A stretch of 64,000 bases of DNA from assembly GCF_900250115.1 (NCBI RefSeq), contig NZ_LT984803.1, positions 2,507,583-2,571,582 on the forward strand, in the 5' to 3' direction. This DNA is from Cupriavidus taiwanensis (lineage in GTDB: Bacteria; Pseudomonadota; Gammaproteobacteria; Burkholderiales; Burkholderiaceae). The notes beneath the pieces are model-generated. The model was not told where the DNA came from. It was given only the letters and a program-made list of their open reading frames with translations, and searched no databases. Shown here piece by piece: positions 1 to 8,905 of the stretch. Numbering within the stretch: position 1 is the first letter of the stretch; each line of letters opens with the position of its first letter. The position numbers and the translations under genes were made by a program.

Positions 1-691
1 TGCTGGCCGCGATCACCAGCACGTAGGGAATCCATCCGCTCAGCTGGTCGAGCAGGAAATACCCGACCACCCCGCCGGCAATCGCCGCCAGGCTCGACAA
101 CAGGTTGAAGGCGAAGGCGCGCGCCTTGGAGAAGCCGGCGTTGAGCAGCACGATAAAGTCGCCCACCTCCTGCGGGATCTCGTGCGCGGCGATCGCCAGC
201 GCGGTGACCACGCCGATATGCGGGTCCGCCAGAAACGCCGCCGCGATCACGATGCCGTCGGCAAAGTTGTGGAAGGTGTCGCCGACCAGGATGGTCAGGC
301 CGCTGCGGCCCGCCTCCTCGCGGTCATGGCCGTGGTGGTGGTGGTGCCCGTCGCCCTCGTGATGGTGCGAATGGCGCAGCAGCGAGAGTTTTTCCAGCAG
401 GAAGAAACCCAGCAGCCCGGCCAGCAAGGTGCCGAACAACGCGCGCGCATCGGCGCCGGACTCGAACGCCTCGGGCAGCGAATGCAGCAGCGCGGTGGCC
501 AGCAGCACGCCCACCGAGAAGCTCACCATGCGCTCGACCACGCGGGACGCCACCGTCAGCGACAGCAGCGCCGCCCCGAAGATGCTGCCCACCCCCGAGA
601 TCGTGGCGGCGAGCAGGATATACAAAAGCGTCGAATGGATGATGGGCTCCCGGGGTGGCGGTGCCGGGCGGCCCCGCCGTTCCGCCCGCAT
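1..691 (-). CDS. ZIP family divalent metal transporter (3' end outside window)
   Basis: Inner-membrane transporter of the ZIP family, expected to import zinc or related divalent metals. About 230 residues are visible and the C-terminus lies beyond base 1. The frame reads hydrophobic segments, then a histidine-rich cytoplasmic loop (residues about 109-122, with HHHEGDGHHHHHGHD), then HNFADG in the fourth ZIP helix and HEIPQE in the fifth, which are the family's metal-binding motifs. The ATG at 691 is the only upstream ATG I find in this frame. It would add a basic, proline-rich leader, so a TTG near 629 at the first hydrophobic segment is an alternative. It is the first gene of the minus-strand set; the next minus-strand gene ends 125 bp upstream of this start. 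Family assignment is firm; metal specificity cannot be read. Confidence 0.85.
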   Translation of the reverse strand, partial: MRAERRGRPAPPPREPIIHSTLLYILLAATISGVGSIFGAALLSLTVASRVVERMVSFSVGVLLATALLHSLPEAFESGADARALFGTLLAGLLGFFLLEKLSLLRHSHHHEGDGHHHHHGHDREEAGRSGLTILVGDTFHNFADGIVIAAAFLADPHIGVVTALAIAAHEIPQEVGDFIVLLNAGFSKARAFAFNLLSSLAAIAGGVVGYFLLDQLSGWIPYVLVIAAS

Positions 692-816
692 CGCGCCGGG
701 CGGCAAACGCAACAATGTTGCAATAACTCAAAGGCCGCATTGTACGTATCCGCCGGGACTTTGCAATCCTGTCGTCGGCCGGCCCGAACCACCCCGGAGC
801 GGGGCCGGCTGCCGGC

Positions 817-1695
817 TCACGCGACGCCGTGCTGCCGGAACCAGTCCAGGCACTTCTGCCAGCCGTCCCGGGCATCGGCCTCGCGATAGCTGGGCCGGTA
901 GTCCGCATGGAAGGCGTGGCCGGACTCGGGATAGACGATAAAGCGCGAGCGCCTGGCGTCCGGATCGGACGACGATGACAGCGCGGCCTTCATCCGGTCC
1001 ACCTGCTCCAGCGGGATGCCGGTGTCCTTGCCGCCGTACAGGCCCAGCACCGGCGCATGCAGCTGGCCGACCAGGTCAATGGGATTTTTCGGCTTGATCG
1101 GTGTCGGCTCGGGCGCCAGCTGGCCGTACCAGGCCACGCCGGCCTTCAGGCGCTGGCTGTGCGCGGCGTAGAGCCAGGTCATGCGGCCGCCCCAGCAGAA
1201 ACCGGTGATGGCCACGCGCGAGACATCGCCGCCGTTGGCGCCGGCCCACGCCACGGCGGCATCGAGATCGCCCATCACCTGCGCGTCGGGCACCTTGGCG
1301 ATCACCTCGCGCTGCAGTTCCTGGATGGTGCCGAAGCTCTGCGGATCGCCCTGGCGCGCGAACAGCTCGGGCGCGATCGCGAGGTATCCGAGCTTGGCAA
1401 AGCGCCGGCACACATCGGCGATATGCTCGTGCACGCCGAAGATCTCGCTGACCACCAGCACCACCGGCAGGTTCTTCTTGCCTTCCGGCTGGGCCCGGTA
1501 GGCCGGCATGCTGAAGCCGCCCGACGGGATCGTGACCTCGCCCGCGTTCAGGCCGGCAAAATCGGTCTTGATCGCCTGCTGGGCCATCACCGGCAGGACC
1601 GCGGCGGCAAAGGCGGAACCCAGCGCGGTCTTGACGAAGCCGCGGCGGTCGAAGGTCTGGCCGGGGACCAGGCTGTCCACTTCTGGTTTGAGCAT
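817..1695 (-). CDS. Dienelactone hydrolase family protein with Tat signal
   Basis: 292-residue alpha/beta hydrolase of the dienelactone hydrolase family, which hydrolyses ester or lactone bonds. A twin-arginine signal is visible at residues 17-26 (RRGFVKTALG, then an Ala-rich hydrophobic stretch), so folded export to the periplasm is inferred. The Cys-Asp-His triad is present: Cys167 in GFCWGG, Asp224 in GGKDTG, His260 in ESGHAF. The frame is open further upstream, but the ATG at 1695 has GGAG seven bases before it and starts just before the Tat motif, so I chose it. It follows ndh on the same strand with a gap of 135 bp. The natural substrate is unknown; this exported subgroup is usually annotated only by family. 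Confidence 0.88.
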   Translation of the reverse strand: MLKPEVDSLVPGQTFDRRGFVKTALGSAFAAAVLPVMAQQAIKTDFAGLNAGEVTIPSGGFSMPAYRAQPEGKKNLPVVLVVSEIFGVHEHIADVCRRFAKLGYLAIAPELFARQGDPQSFGTIQELQREVIAKVPDAQVMGDLDAAVAWAGANGGDVSRVAITGFCWGGRMTWLYAAHSQRLKAGVAWYGQLAPEPTPIKPKNPIDLVGQLHAPVLGLYGGKDTGIPLEQVDRMKAALSSSSDPDARRSRFIVYPESGHAFHADYRPSYREADARDGWQKCLDWFRQHGVA

Positions 1696-1830
1696 GCTTG
1701 TCTCCAGGATCGTTGGTGGCTGGGCCGCCACGCGGCGCCAGCGCCCGATTTTAAGCAGACATGGAGAAAACATGGCGGCGCATGGCCGCCGGCGCATCCC
1801 ACCCGCAAGCGGGGGGCCCGGGCCCCTGCG

Positions 1831-3156
1831 TCAGTGCAGCTTGACGCGCGGACTGGTCTTGCTGCGCAGCCAGTGCGAGACGGTGTCCAGCGCCATCCCG
1901 ACCGCGCCGTGCAGCGCCATCACGTGCATCCGGTACAGCGAGGTGTACATGAAGCGCGCCATCAGCCCCTCGATAAACATCGAGCCGCCGATCAGCCCGC
2001 CCATCAGGCTGCCCACCGCGCTGAAGTGCCCCAGCGACACCAGCGAGCCGAAGTCCTTGAAGGCGAACCGCGGCAGCGGCCGCCCCGCCAGCCGCGCGCA
2101 CAGCGCCTCGTAGAGGAAGGTGGCCTGCTGGTGCGCGGCCTGGGCGCGCGGCGGCACCGAGCTCTGCTTCTCCGGCCAAGGACAGCTGGCGCAATCGCCA
2201 AAGGCAAAGATGTCCGGGTCGCCCTCGCTCTGCAGCGTCGGGCCGACCACGATCTGGCCCTGGCGGCTGACCGGCAGGCCCAGGCCGGCCAGCACCCCGG
2301 GCGCGGTAATGCCGGCGGCCCACACCGTCAGGTCGGCATCGATGGTCTTGCCGCTGGCGGTCAGCACCGCCTGCGGCGTGACTTCGGTCACGCGCTCGCT
2401 GGTGAAGACGTCGACATCCAGCTTCCTGAGCAGCTTGGCGGTCTCGGCCGAGACCCGCTCGGACAGCGCCGGCAGGATGCGCGGACCGGCCTCGATCACA
2501 TGGATGCGCACATCGCGGCGCGGATCGAGGCGGTGCAGGCCATAGGCGCTGAGCACATGCGCGGTGTTGCGCAGCTCCGCCGAGAGCTCGACGCCGGTGG
2601 CGCCGGCGCCGATGATGGCCACGTCCACGCGCGGCCGGCCATCCTCGCCAACCCGGCCGCGCCCGTTCTGGGCACGCACGCAGGCCGCGATCAGTCGCTT
2701 GCGGAAGCGCTCGGCCTGCGCCACGGTGTCGAGCGCAATGGCATGCTCCGCGGCGCCCGGCACGCCGAAGAAATGCGTGACGCAGCCGATCGCCAGCACC
2801 AGCGTGTCGTACGCCAGCTCGCGCGCGGGCAGCAGCTCGGCGCCGTCCTGGTCGACGCAGGCCGAGACCGAGATGGTCTTGCGGGCGCGATCGATGCCGG
2901 TCAGCTCGCCCTGCTGGAACTCGAAATGATGCCAGCGCGCCTGCGCCGCATATTCGAGCTGGTGGGTATTGGGATCCATGCTGCCGGCGGCGACTTCATG
3001 CAGCAGCGGTTTCCAGATATGCGTGGGCAGGCGGTCCACCAGCACCACCTGCGCCGCGCCCTTGCGGCCGAGCTTGTCGCCCAGCTTCGTTACCAGTTCC
3101 AGCCCCCCTGCTCCGCCGCCGACAACGACGATGCGGTGCGTCCTTGTTTCTGTCAT
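1831..3156 (-). CDS. ndh: Type II NADH dehydrogenase (NDH-2)
   Basis: 441-residue single-subunit, non-proton-pumping NADH:quinone oxidoreductase with FAD, acting at the inner face of the cytoplasmic membrane. The FAD-binding Rossmann motif GGGAGG is at residues 13-18 and the NADH-binding motif GAGATGVE lies near residues 171-178. An FGDCA motif (the FAD-contacting Asp typical of NDH-2) follows about 150 residues later. The C-terminal 70 residues are hydrophobic and amphipathic, as in membrane-anchored NDH-2. Length is normal for the family. It lies downstream of polA with a 169 bp gap; an AT-rich TATAAA on the minus strand near 3173-3178 may be its -10, though no good -35 accompanies it. Confidence 0.93.
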   Translation of the reverse strand: MTETRTHRIVVVGGGAGGLELVTKLGDKLGRKGAAQVVLVDRLPTHIWKPLLHEVAAGSMDPNTHQLEYAAQARWHHFEFQQGELTGIDRARKTISVSACVDQDGAELLPARELAYDTLVLAIGCVTHFFGVPGAAEHAIALDTVAQAERFRKRLIAACVRAQNGRGRVGEDGRPRVDVAIIGAGATGVELSAELRNTAHVLSAYGLHRLDPRRDVRIHVIEAGPRILPALSERVSAETAKLLRKLDVDVFTSERVTEVTPQAVLTASGKTIDADLTVWAAGITAPGVLAGLGLPVSRQGQIVVGPTLQSEGDPDIFAFGDCASCPWPEKQSSVPPRAQAAHQQATFLYEALCARLAGRPLPRFAFKDFGSLVSLGHFSAVGSLMGGLIGGSMFIEGLMARFMYTSLYRMHVMALHGAVGMALDTVSHWLRSKTSPRVKLH

Positions 3157-3325
3157 GGTCTACCTGCTGCGTTTTTATAAAGGCTTTACCTGAGGCGTTT
3201 GCCACAGTCTGCTGCATTGCAGCATACCTGGCAAGCGCCGCACGCTGACTCAGCAGTCGCTTCATTCGATACCACCACGCAGGGGCAGCGGGCCGATTGG
3301 GCGCCGGCTCGCAAGGGGGAAAGCC

Positions 3326-6151
3326 TCAGTGCGCCTCTTCCCAGTTGGCGCCGCTGCCGACTTCTGCCACCAGCGGCACGCGCAACGCTGCCACCGTGCA
3401 CATCAGCTCCGGCAGCCGCGCCTTGACCAGCTCCAGCTCGTGCTCGGGCACTTCCAGCACCAGTTCGTCGTGCACCTGCATGATCTGGCGGGTCTGCAGG
3501 CCGTCGCGCTCCAGCCAGTCCTGCACCGCGATCATCGACAGCTTGATCAGGTCGGCCGCGGTGCCCTGCATCGGCGCGTTGATGGCGGCGCGCTCGGCGG
3601 CCTGGCGGCGCGGGCCGCTGCCGCCGTTGATATCGGGCAGCCACAGCCGCCGGCCGAACACGGTCTCGACATAGCCCTGCTCGCGCGCGGTCTGGCGGGT
3701 CTCTTCCATGTAGTGGGCCACGCCCGGATAGCGCATGAAGTAGCGGTCGATGTAGTGCTTGGCGGCCTCGCGCTCGATGCCCAGGTTGCTGGCCAGCCCG
3801 AACGCGCTCATGCCGTAGATCAGGCCGAAGTTGATCACCTTGGCGTAGCGGCGCTGCTCGCTGCTGACGGCGTCGCGTTCGACGCCGAAGATCTCGGCGG
3901 CGGTGGCGCGGTGGATGTCCTCGCCGTTGGCAAAGGCGCGCAGCAGGTTCTCGTCGCCCGAGATATGGGCCATGATGCGCAGCTCGATCTGTGAATAGTC
4001 GGCCGACACGATCACGCTGCCCGGCTCGGCGATAAAGGCCTCGCGGATGCGGCGGCCTTCCTCGGTGCGCACCGGGATATTCTGCAGGTTGGGCTCGGTC
4101 GACGCCAGCCGCCCGGTCACCGCGGTGGCCTGGCCGTAGCTGGTGTGCACGCGCCCGGTCTGCGGGTTGACCATCTTCGGCAGCTTGTCGGTGTAGGTGG
4201 ACTTGAGCTTGGACAGGCCGCGGTAGTCCAGCAGCAGCTTGGGCAGCGGGTAGTCCTCGGCCAGCTTCTGCAGCACCTCTTCGTCGGTCGACGGCGCCCC
4301 GCTGGCGGTCTTCTTCACCACCGGCAGCTTCATCTGGCTGAACAGGATCTCGCCGATCTGCTTGGGCGAGCCCAGGTTGAACGGCTGGCCCGCGGCCGCG
4401 TAGGCCGACTGCTCCAGCGCCAGCATGCGCTGGCCCAGCTCGGCGCTTTGCGCGGCCAGGCGTCCGGCGTCGATCAGCACGCCGTTGCGCTCGACCTTCT
4501 GCAGCACTACCGAGACCGGCATCTCGATCTCTTCATAGACGCGGCGCAGTCCCGCCGCGGCCTCGACCTGCGGAAACATCCTGCGATGCAGGCGCAGTGT
4601 CACGTCGGCGTCCTCGGCGGCGTACTCGGTGGCGCGCGCCAGGTCGATCTGGTCGAAGCCGATCTGGCTCGCGCCCTTGCCGCACACCTCTTCATAGGTG
4701 ATGGTCTTCAGGCTCAGCAGGCGCTCGGCCAGGCTGTCCATGCCGTGGTTGCGGTGCGACGCCAGCACGTAGCTCTGCAGCATGGTGTCGTGGGCAATGC
4801 CGCGCAGCTTGATGCCATGGTTGGCGAACACATGGACGTCGTACTTCAGGTTCTGGCCGAGCTTGGGGCGGCTGGCATCTTCCAGCCAGGCACGCATGCG
4901 TTCCAGCACGAACTCGCGCGCAAGCTGGCCGTGCTCGGGCAGGCCGGCCACGTCGGGGCCACGGTGCGCCACCGGGATATAGCAGGCCTCGCCCGGCGCC
5001 GCCGACAGCGAGATGCCGACCAGTTGCGCCTGCATCGGATCGAGCGAGGTGGTCTCGGTATCGATCGCCACCAGCGGCGCGGACTCGATGCGCCGCAGCC
5101 AGTCTTCCAGCATGCCCGCGGTGGTGACGGTCTCGTAGCGGATCTCGGTGGGCGCCGTGTCCTCGGCCGGGGCCGCGCCGGCATCGGCCGACGGCGCCGG
5201 CGCATCGAACAGGCCGCCCTGCGCGGGCGCGCTGGCCGCGGCACGGGCGCGGGCCTGGGCGCGCGCATCGGGCAGGCTTTCGCCGGTAGCCTCGCGCAGC
5301 CAGGTCTTGAAGCCATAGCGCTGGAAGAACGCCACCAGCAGCTCCTTGTCCTCGCCGGTCTCGCGCAGCGCGTGGAAATCGGCGACCGACTTGCTCAGGT
5401 CGCAGTCGGTCTTGACCGTCACCAGCCGGCGCGCCATCGGCAGCCATTCCAGCGTGTTGCGCAGGTTCTCGCCGACCACGCCCTTGATCCCCGGCGCGGC
5501 CGCGATCACGCCGTCGAGCGAGCCATGTTCGGCCAGCCATTTGACCGCGGTCTTGGGGCCGACCTTGGGCACGCCCGGCACGTTGTCGACGGCATCACCG
5601 ATCAGCGACAGATAGTCGATGATGCGCTCGGGCGGCACGCCGAACTTGGCCACCACGCCGGCAGGGTCGAGCACCTCGCCGCTCATGGTGTTGACCAGCG
5701 TGACCTGCTGGTTGACCAGTTGCGCCAGGTCCTTGTCGCCGGTGGACACCACCGTGCGCACGCCCTGTTCCATGGCCTGGCGCGACAAGGTGCCGATCAC
5801 GTCGTCGGCCTCGACGCCGTCGACCACCACGATCGGCCAGCCCAGCGCGCGCACGGCCTCGTGGATCGGCTCGATCTGGCGCGCCAGGTCCTCGGGCATC
5901 GACGGGCGGTGCTCCTTGTAGGCCGGGTACAGGTCGTCGCGGAAGGTCTTGCCCTTCGCATCGAACACGCAGGCGCTATACTCTGCCGGGTAGTCGTTGC
6001 GCAACTTGCGCAGCATGTTGATCATGCCGTAGATTGCCCCTGTGGGCAGACCCTCCCCATTCCTCAGGTCCGGCAAAGCGTGATAAGCGCGATACAGATA
6101 GCTCGATCCATCGACGAGCAAGAGTGTTTTTGGACTATCCGACATTCCCAT
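3326..6151 (-). CDS. polA: DNA polymerase I
   Basis: DNA polymerase I, for Okazaki fragment processing and repair synthesis. All three domains are present. The 5'-3' exonuclease has DGSSYLYRA near the start, GVEADDVIG and STGDKDLAQLV. The 3'-5' exonuclease is intact (AIDTETTSLD, LGQNLKYDVH, YAAEDADV). The polymerase has SADYSQIELR, the O-helix RRYAKVINFGLIYG and motif C MQVHDELVLE. The open frame continues to 6481, but homology starts at MSDSPKTLLLVDG, so the start is ATG 6151 or ATG 6145 (941 or 939 residues). I prefer 6151 because a GAG lies just upstream. This start overlaps the ATG of the divergent LOG gene at 6150, an unusual head-to-head arrangement treated in the findings. Confidence 0.97.
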   Translation of the reverse strand: MGMSDSPKTLLLVDGSSYLYRAYHALPDLRNGEGLPTGAIYGMINMLRKLRNDYPAEYSACVFDAKGKTFRDDLYPAYKEHRPSMPEDLARQIEPIHEAVRALGWPIVVVDGVEADDVIGTLSRQAMEQGVRTVVSTGDKDLAQLVNQQVTLVNTMSGEVLDPAGVVAKFGVPPERIIDYLSLIGDAVDNVPGVPKVGPKTAVKWLAEHGSLDGVIAAAPGIKGVVGENLRNTLEWLPMARRLVTVKTDCDLSKSVADFHALRETGEDKELLVAFFQRYGFKTWLREATGESLPDARAQARARAAASAPAQGGLFDAPAPSADAGAAPAEDTAPTEIRYETVTTAGMLEDWLRRIESAPLVAIDTETTSLDPMQAQLVGISLSAAPGEACYIPVAHRGPDVAGLPEHGQLAREFVLERMRAWLEDASRPKLGQNLKYDVHVFANHGIKLRGIAHDTMLQSYVLASHRNHGMDSLAERLLSLKTITYEEVCGKGASQIGFDQIDLARATEYAAEDADVTLRLHRRMFPQVEAAAGLRRVYEEIEMPVSVVLQKVERNGVLIDAGRLAAQSAELGQRMLALEQSAYAAAGQPFNLGSPKQIGEILFSQMKLPVVKKTASGAPSTDEEVLQKLAEDYPLPKLLLDYRGLSKLKSTYTDKLPKMVNPQTGRVHTSYGQATAVTGRLASTEPNLQNIPVRTEEGRRIREAFIAEPGSVIVSADYSQIELRIMAHISGDENLLRAFANGEDIHRATAAEIFGVERDAVSSEQRRYAKVINFGLIYGMSAFGLASNLGIEREAAKHYIDRYFMRYPGVAHYMEETRQTAREQGYVETVFGRRLWLPDINGGSGPRRQAAERAAINAPMQGTAADLIKLSMIAVQDWLERDGLQTRQIMQVHDELVLEVPEHELELVKARLPELMCTVAALRVPLVAEVGSGANWEEAH

Positions 6152-7094
6152 GGACTCAAAATTGACTGGTGCCGCTGCAGGCGGTGCCTCGACCGCCCCC
6201 CTTGCTGACCCGGACGTTGCTGATATCTCCGGCGATACCGTACAACCCCCGCCGGAGGCTGCCGCCGAGCACGCCGCGGCCGTTGCCGCGGCGGCCGATG
6301 CCGCCGCCGCGGGCAACCCGCCGGAAGTTGTTGCTGAAAAGGCTGCTGCGGCGGCGCGCGCCAATCCGCGCAAGATGATCCCCAGCCTGCGTGCGCTGGC
6401 CGACGAAGACCGCGCGACCGCGAAGAAGGCGCGCGCCTCGTGGCAAATGTTCACGATTATGGCAGAGTTCATCGAGGCCACCGAGTACCTGTCCGAGATC
6501 CGGCCGGCGGTCTCGATCTACGGCAGCGCGCGCCTGCGCGAGGACTCGCCCTACTACCAGCGCACCATCGAGATCGCGCGCCTGTTCTCGGACGCCGGCT
6601 TTGCCGTGATCTCCGGCGGCGGCCCCGGCATCATGGAAGCGGCCAACAAGGGCGCGCATGCCGGCAAGTCGGCCAGCGTCGGCCTGAACATCGAACTGCC
6701 GCACGAGCAGCAGGGCAATCCGTACCAGGACATTGCCATGCGCTTTCGCCACTTCTTCACCCGCAAGGTCACCTTCGTCAAGAATTCGGACGCCTTTATC
6801 GTGATGCCGGGCGGCTTCGGCACGCTCGATGAACTGGCCGAGGTGCTGACGCTGGTGCAGACCGGCAAGTCGCGCTCGGTGCCGGTGATCATGTTCGGCA
6901 GCCGCTTCTGGAAGGGCCTGCTGGACTGGTTCCGCTTCACGCTGCTGCCGATGGGCCTGATCGCCGAGCACGACCTGGACCTGATGAAGATCGTCGACGA
7001 GCCGCACGAAGTGCTGGAAGCGGTCTACGACTACTACGAGCAGCGCGGCGGCGACAAGCCGATCCCGCCGAAGGAAGAGATGTTCTACCTGTAA
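6150..7094 (+). CDS. LOG family protein (TIGR00730-type Rossmann fold)
   Basis: 314-residue protein of the LOG / lysine-decarboxylase-like family. Well-studied members cleave nucleoside 5'-monophosphates such as cytokinin ribotides to free base and ribose phosphate. The signature motifs are GGGPGIMEAAN near residues 155-165 and PGGFGTLDE near residues 219-227. The conserved core begins only near residue 100. Residues 7-70 are rich in Ala and Pro with little complexity. The ATG at 6150 lacks a clear ribosome binding site and overlaps the polA start on the other strand. An internal ATG at 6375 (residue 76) would remove the Ala-rich stretch and leave room for two divergent promoters. Family is firm; the start and physiological substrate are not. 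Confidence 0.88.
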   Translation: MDSKLTGAAAGGASTAPLADPDVADISGDTVQPPPEAAAEHAAAVAAAADAAAAGNPPEVVAEKAAAAARANPRKMIPSLRALADEDRATAKKARASWQMFTIMAEFIEATEYLSEIRPAVSIYGSARLREDSPYYQRTIEIARLFSDAGFAVISGGGPGIMEAANKGAHAGKSASVGLNIELPHEQQGNPYQDIAMRFRHFFTRKVTFVKNSDAFIVMPGGFGTLDELAEVLTLVQTGKSRSVPVIMFGSRFWKGLLDWFRFTLLPMGLIAEHDLDLMKIVDEPHEVLEAVYDYYEQRGGDKPIPPKEEMFYL

Positions 7095-7198
7095 GGCCGG
7101 GATCGGTGGCCACGGGGTCGCCGGCGCGCCGCAGCCACGCATGCGCCACCCGGCATCGTGGCGCAGGTGCCCCCCGGGGCACGGCGGCGGCCTGTGCG

Positions 7199-7228
7199 GG
7201 ACAGGAATTGCTAGAATGGAACCTGTCC
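7199..7228 (+). promoter_or_regulatory. Candidate extended -10 promoter inside an inverted repeat
   Basis: TGCTAGAAT (7209-7217) fits an extended -10 (TG-N-TAGAAT). It is flanked by a 7-bp inverted repeat, GGACAGG at 7199-7205 and CCTGTCC at 7222-7228. The downstream gene starts about 95 bp later. No good -35 is seen, which is compatible with an extended -10. Inference only. Confidence 0.35.
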
Positions 7229-7322
7229 GTCTGCCAAGCCCGGCGCCGCCGGGTTGCAGTCCAACCGCCGCATGCCACGGCGCTGCGTGCCGCTTGCGCC
7301 GCAGCCCGCACAGGAGCACCCG

Positions 7323-7766
7323 ATGACCTCCCCTTCCCCCGTCCGCCCGGTCCGGTCCACGCGCGCAGCCACCGCAGCCGCCGTGGCCGGCGAGCCTGAA
7401 TCGCCTGCCAGGCGGCCCGTGCCCGGCCTGGGCGTGGCAGTGGCTGCCGCGCTGGTGCTGGCGTCCGGCTGGGCCGGCGCGCAGGAAAGCAATGCGCTGA
7501 CCCAGCAGGAGCTGAACCAGATCAACAACCAGCCGATCGCCCCGGCCGCCAGGTCGCAGCTGAACCAGCCGCGCCAGCCGAGCTTCCAGCTGAACGAACG
7601 CGATGGCACCCAGGTGCGCGAGTACCGCGACAAGGGACGCGCCACCGACATCCAGGTCAGGTCGGGCTTCGGCACCAGGTACGAGATGAGCAAGCCGGAA
7701 GACAGCTCGCCCAAGATCCGCGAGCATGACGTCAACCGCGTGCCTTCGGTCAACCTGAAGTTCTGA
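7323..7766 (+). CDS. Small exported protein, DUF2782-like, next to thrB
   Basis: 147-residue protein. A basic N-terminal region is followed by a hydrophobic stretch and an AQES-type cleavage region near residues 53-56, so it is probably exported. The mature part is polar and ends in a C-terminal half (REYRDKGRATDIQVRSGFG, then TRYEMS) resembling DUF2782 proteins, which in beta- and gamma-proteobacteria commonly sit between polA and the homoserine kinase. I chose ATG 7323 because AGGAG lies at 7312-7316, seven bases upstream; an in-frame ATG at 7254 is less likely. Function is unknown. The genomic position is the best support for the family call. Confidence 0.72.
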   Translation: MTSPSPVRPVRSTRAATAAAVAGEPESPARRPVPGLGVAVAAALVLASGWAGAQESNALTQQELNQINNQPIAPAARSQLNQPRQPSFQLNERDGTQVREYRDKGRATDIQVRSGFGTRYEMSKPEDSSPKIREHDVNRVPSVNLKF

Positions 7767-7895
7767 ACCCGCTTGCCCACGGCCTGGCCTGAACGCCAGG
7801 CCGCGCCGGCCCTCCGGCAGTCATGCCGCGGCGGCGGGCCGGACTTTGTCCGCAACCGCCTCCCGCCGCTTTCCGATTCGCTTCACACAACGAGT

Positions 7896-8900
7896 ATGGC
7901 CGTATTCACCACGGTCTCGCAGGACGAGATCGCACGCTGGCTGCTGGATTTCGACCTTGGCGAAGTGCGCGAGCTGCGCGGCATCGCCTCGGGCATCGAG
8001 AACAGCAATTTCTTCCTCACCATGGAGCACGAGGGCCAGACGCGCCAGTACGTGCTCACCATCTTCGAGCGGCTCTCGTTCGCGCAGCTGCCCTATTACC
8101 TGCACCTGATGGCGCACCTGGCCGGGCGCGGCATCCGCGTGCCGGCGCCGATCCCGGCGCGCGACGGCGAGATCCTGCGCCCGCTCAAGGGCAAGCCCGC
8201 CACCATCGTCACGCGCCTGCCCGGCGCGTCGCAGCTGGCGCCCGACGCGCAGCACTGCGCCGAGGTCGGCGACATGCTGGCGCGCATGCACCTGGCCGGC
8301 GCCGACTACCCGCGCCGCCAGCCCAACCTGCGCAGCCTGCCCTGGTGGCAGCAGACCGAGCGCGAGATCCTGCCCTTCCTCGATGCCGGCCAGCGCACGC
8401 TGCTGCAACGCGAAATCGCCCACCAGGCGGCGTTCTTCGCCAGCGCGGCGTACGCCAGCCTGGGCGAAGGCCCGTGCCACTGCGACCTGTTCCGCGACAA
8501 CGCGCTGTTCGAGGAAGACGCCAGCGGCCGCCACCGGTTGGGCGGCTTCTTCGATTTCTACTTCGCCGGCCAGGACAAGTGGCTGTTCGACGTGGCGGTC
8601 ACCGTCAACGACTGGTGCATCGACCTGGCCAGCGGCGAACTCGACCCCGTGCGCGCGCAGGCGTTGCTGCGGGCTTATCATGCGGTCAGGCCGCTGACCG
8701 AGACCGAGGCCGCGCACTGGCAGGACATGCTGCGCGCGGGCGCGCTGCGCTTCTGGGTGTCGCGGCTGTGGGACTTCTACCTGCCGCGCGAGGCCGACAT
8801 GCTGCAGCCGCACGATCCGACCCATTTCGAACGCATCCTGCGCCGGCGCCTGGACGCACGACCCGCGAACCCTGCGAGCGCCCCGCTCCCCTGGATCTGA
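7896..8900 (+). CDS. thrB: Homoserine kinase, APH/choline-kinase fold
   Basis: 334-residue ATP-dependent kinase phosphorylating L-homoserine to O-phosphohomoserine in threonine synthesis. It belongs to the aminoglycoside-phosphotransferase-like ThrB type used by many beta-proteobacteria and Pseudomonas, not the GHMP type of E. coli. The start matches the family ([16 protein letters not shown]), with [11 protein letters not shown] as the nucleotide loop, the catalytic Brenner motif [12 protein letters not shown] near residues 193-204 and [14 protein letters not shown] as the metal-binding segment. ATG 7896 agrees with family length; upstream in-frame codons lack similarity. The next gene starts five bases after this stop, so the two are probably cotranscribed. 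No other threonine-pathway gene is visible nearby. Confidence 0.92.
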   Translation: MAVFTTVSQDEIARWLLDFDLGEVRELRGIASGIENSNFFLTMEHEGQTRQYVLTIFERLSFAQLPYYLHLMAHLAGRGIRVPAPIPARDGEILRPLKGKPATIVTRLPGASQLAPDAQHCAEVGDMLARMHLAGADYPRRQPNLRSLPWWQQTEREILPFLDAGQRTLLQREIAHQAAFFASAAYASLGEGPCHCDLFRDNALFEEDASGRHRLGGFFDFYFAGQDKWLFDVAVTVNDWCIDLASGELDPVRAQALLRAYHAVRPLTETEAAHWQDMLRAGALRFWVSRLWDFYLPREADMLQPHDPTHFERILRRRLDARPANPASAPLPWI

Positions 8901-8905
8901 CCCGT

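Noticed and set aside
1057..3180. Very long plus-strand open frame opposite the hydrolase and ndh genes
   Set aside because: Arg/Gln/His/Ala-rich composition without motifs, antisense to two clear genes. Typical high-GC shadow frame.
4145..6208. Long plus-strand frame opposite polA
   Set aside because: Shadow composition (Leu/Gln/Arg/His), no motifs, polA intact on the minus strand.
6152..6481. N-terminal extension of polA to 6481
   Set aside because: The extra residues are Ala-rich, unlike any polymerase I, and are antisense to the LOG gene. The conserved start is at 6145-6151.
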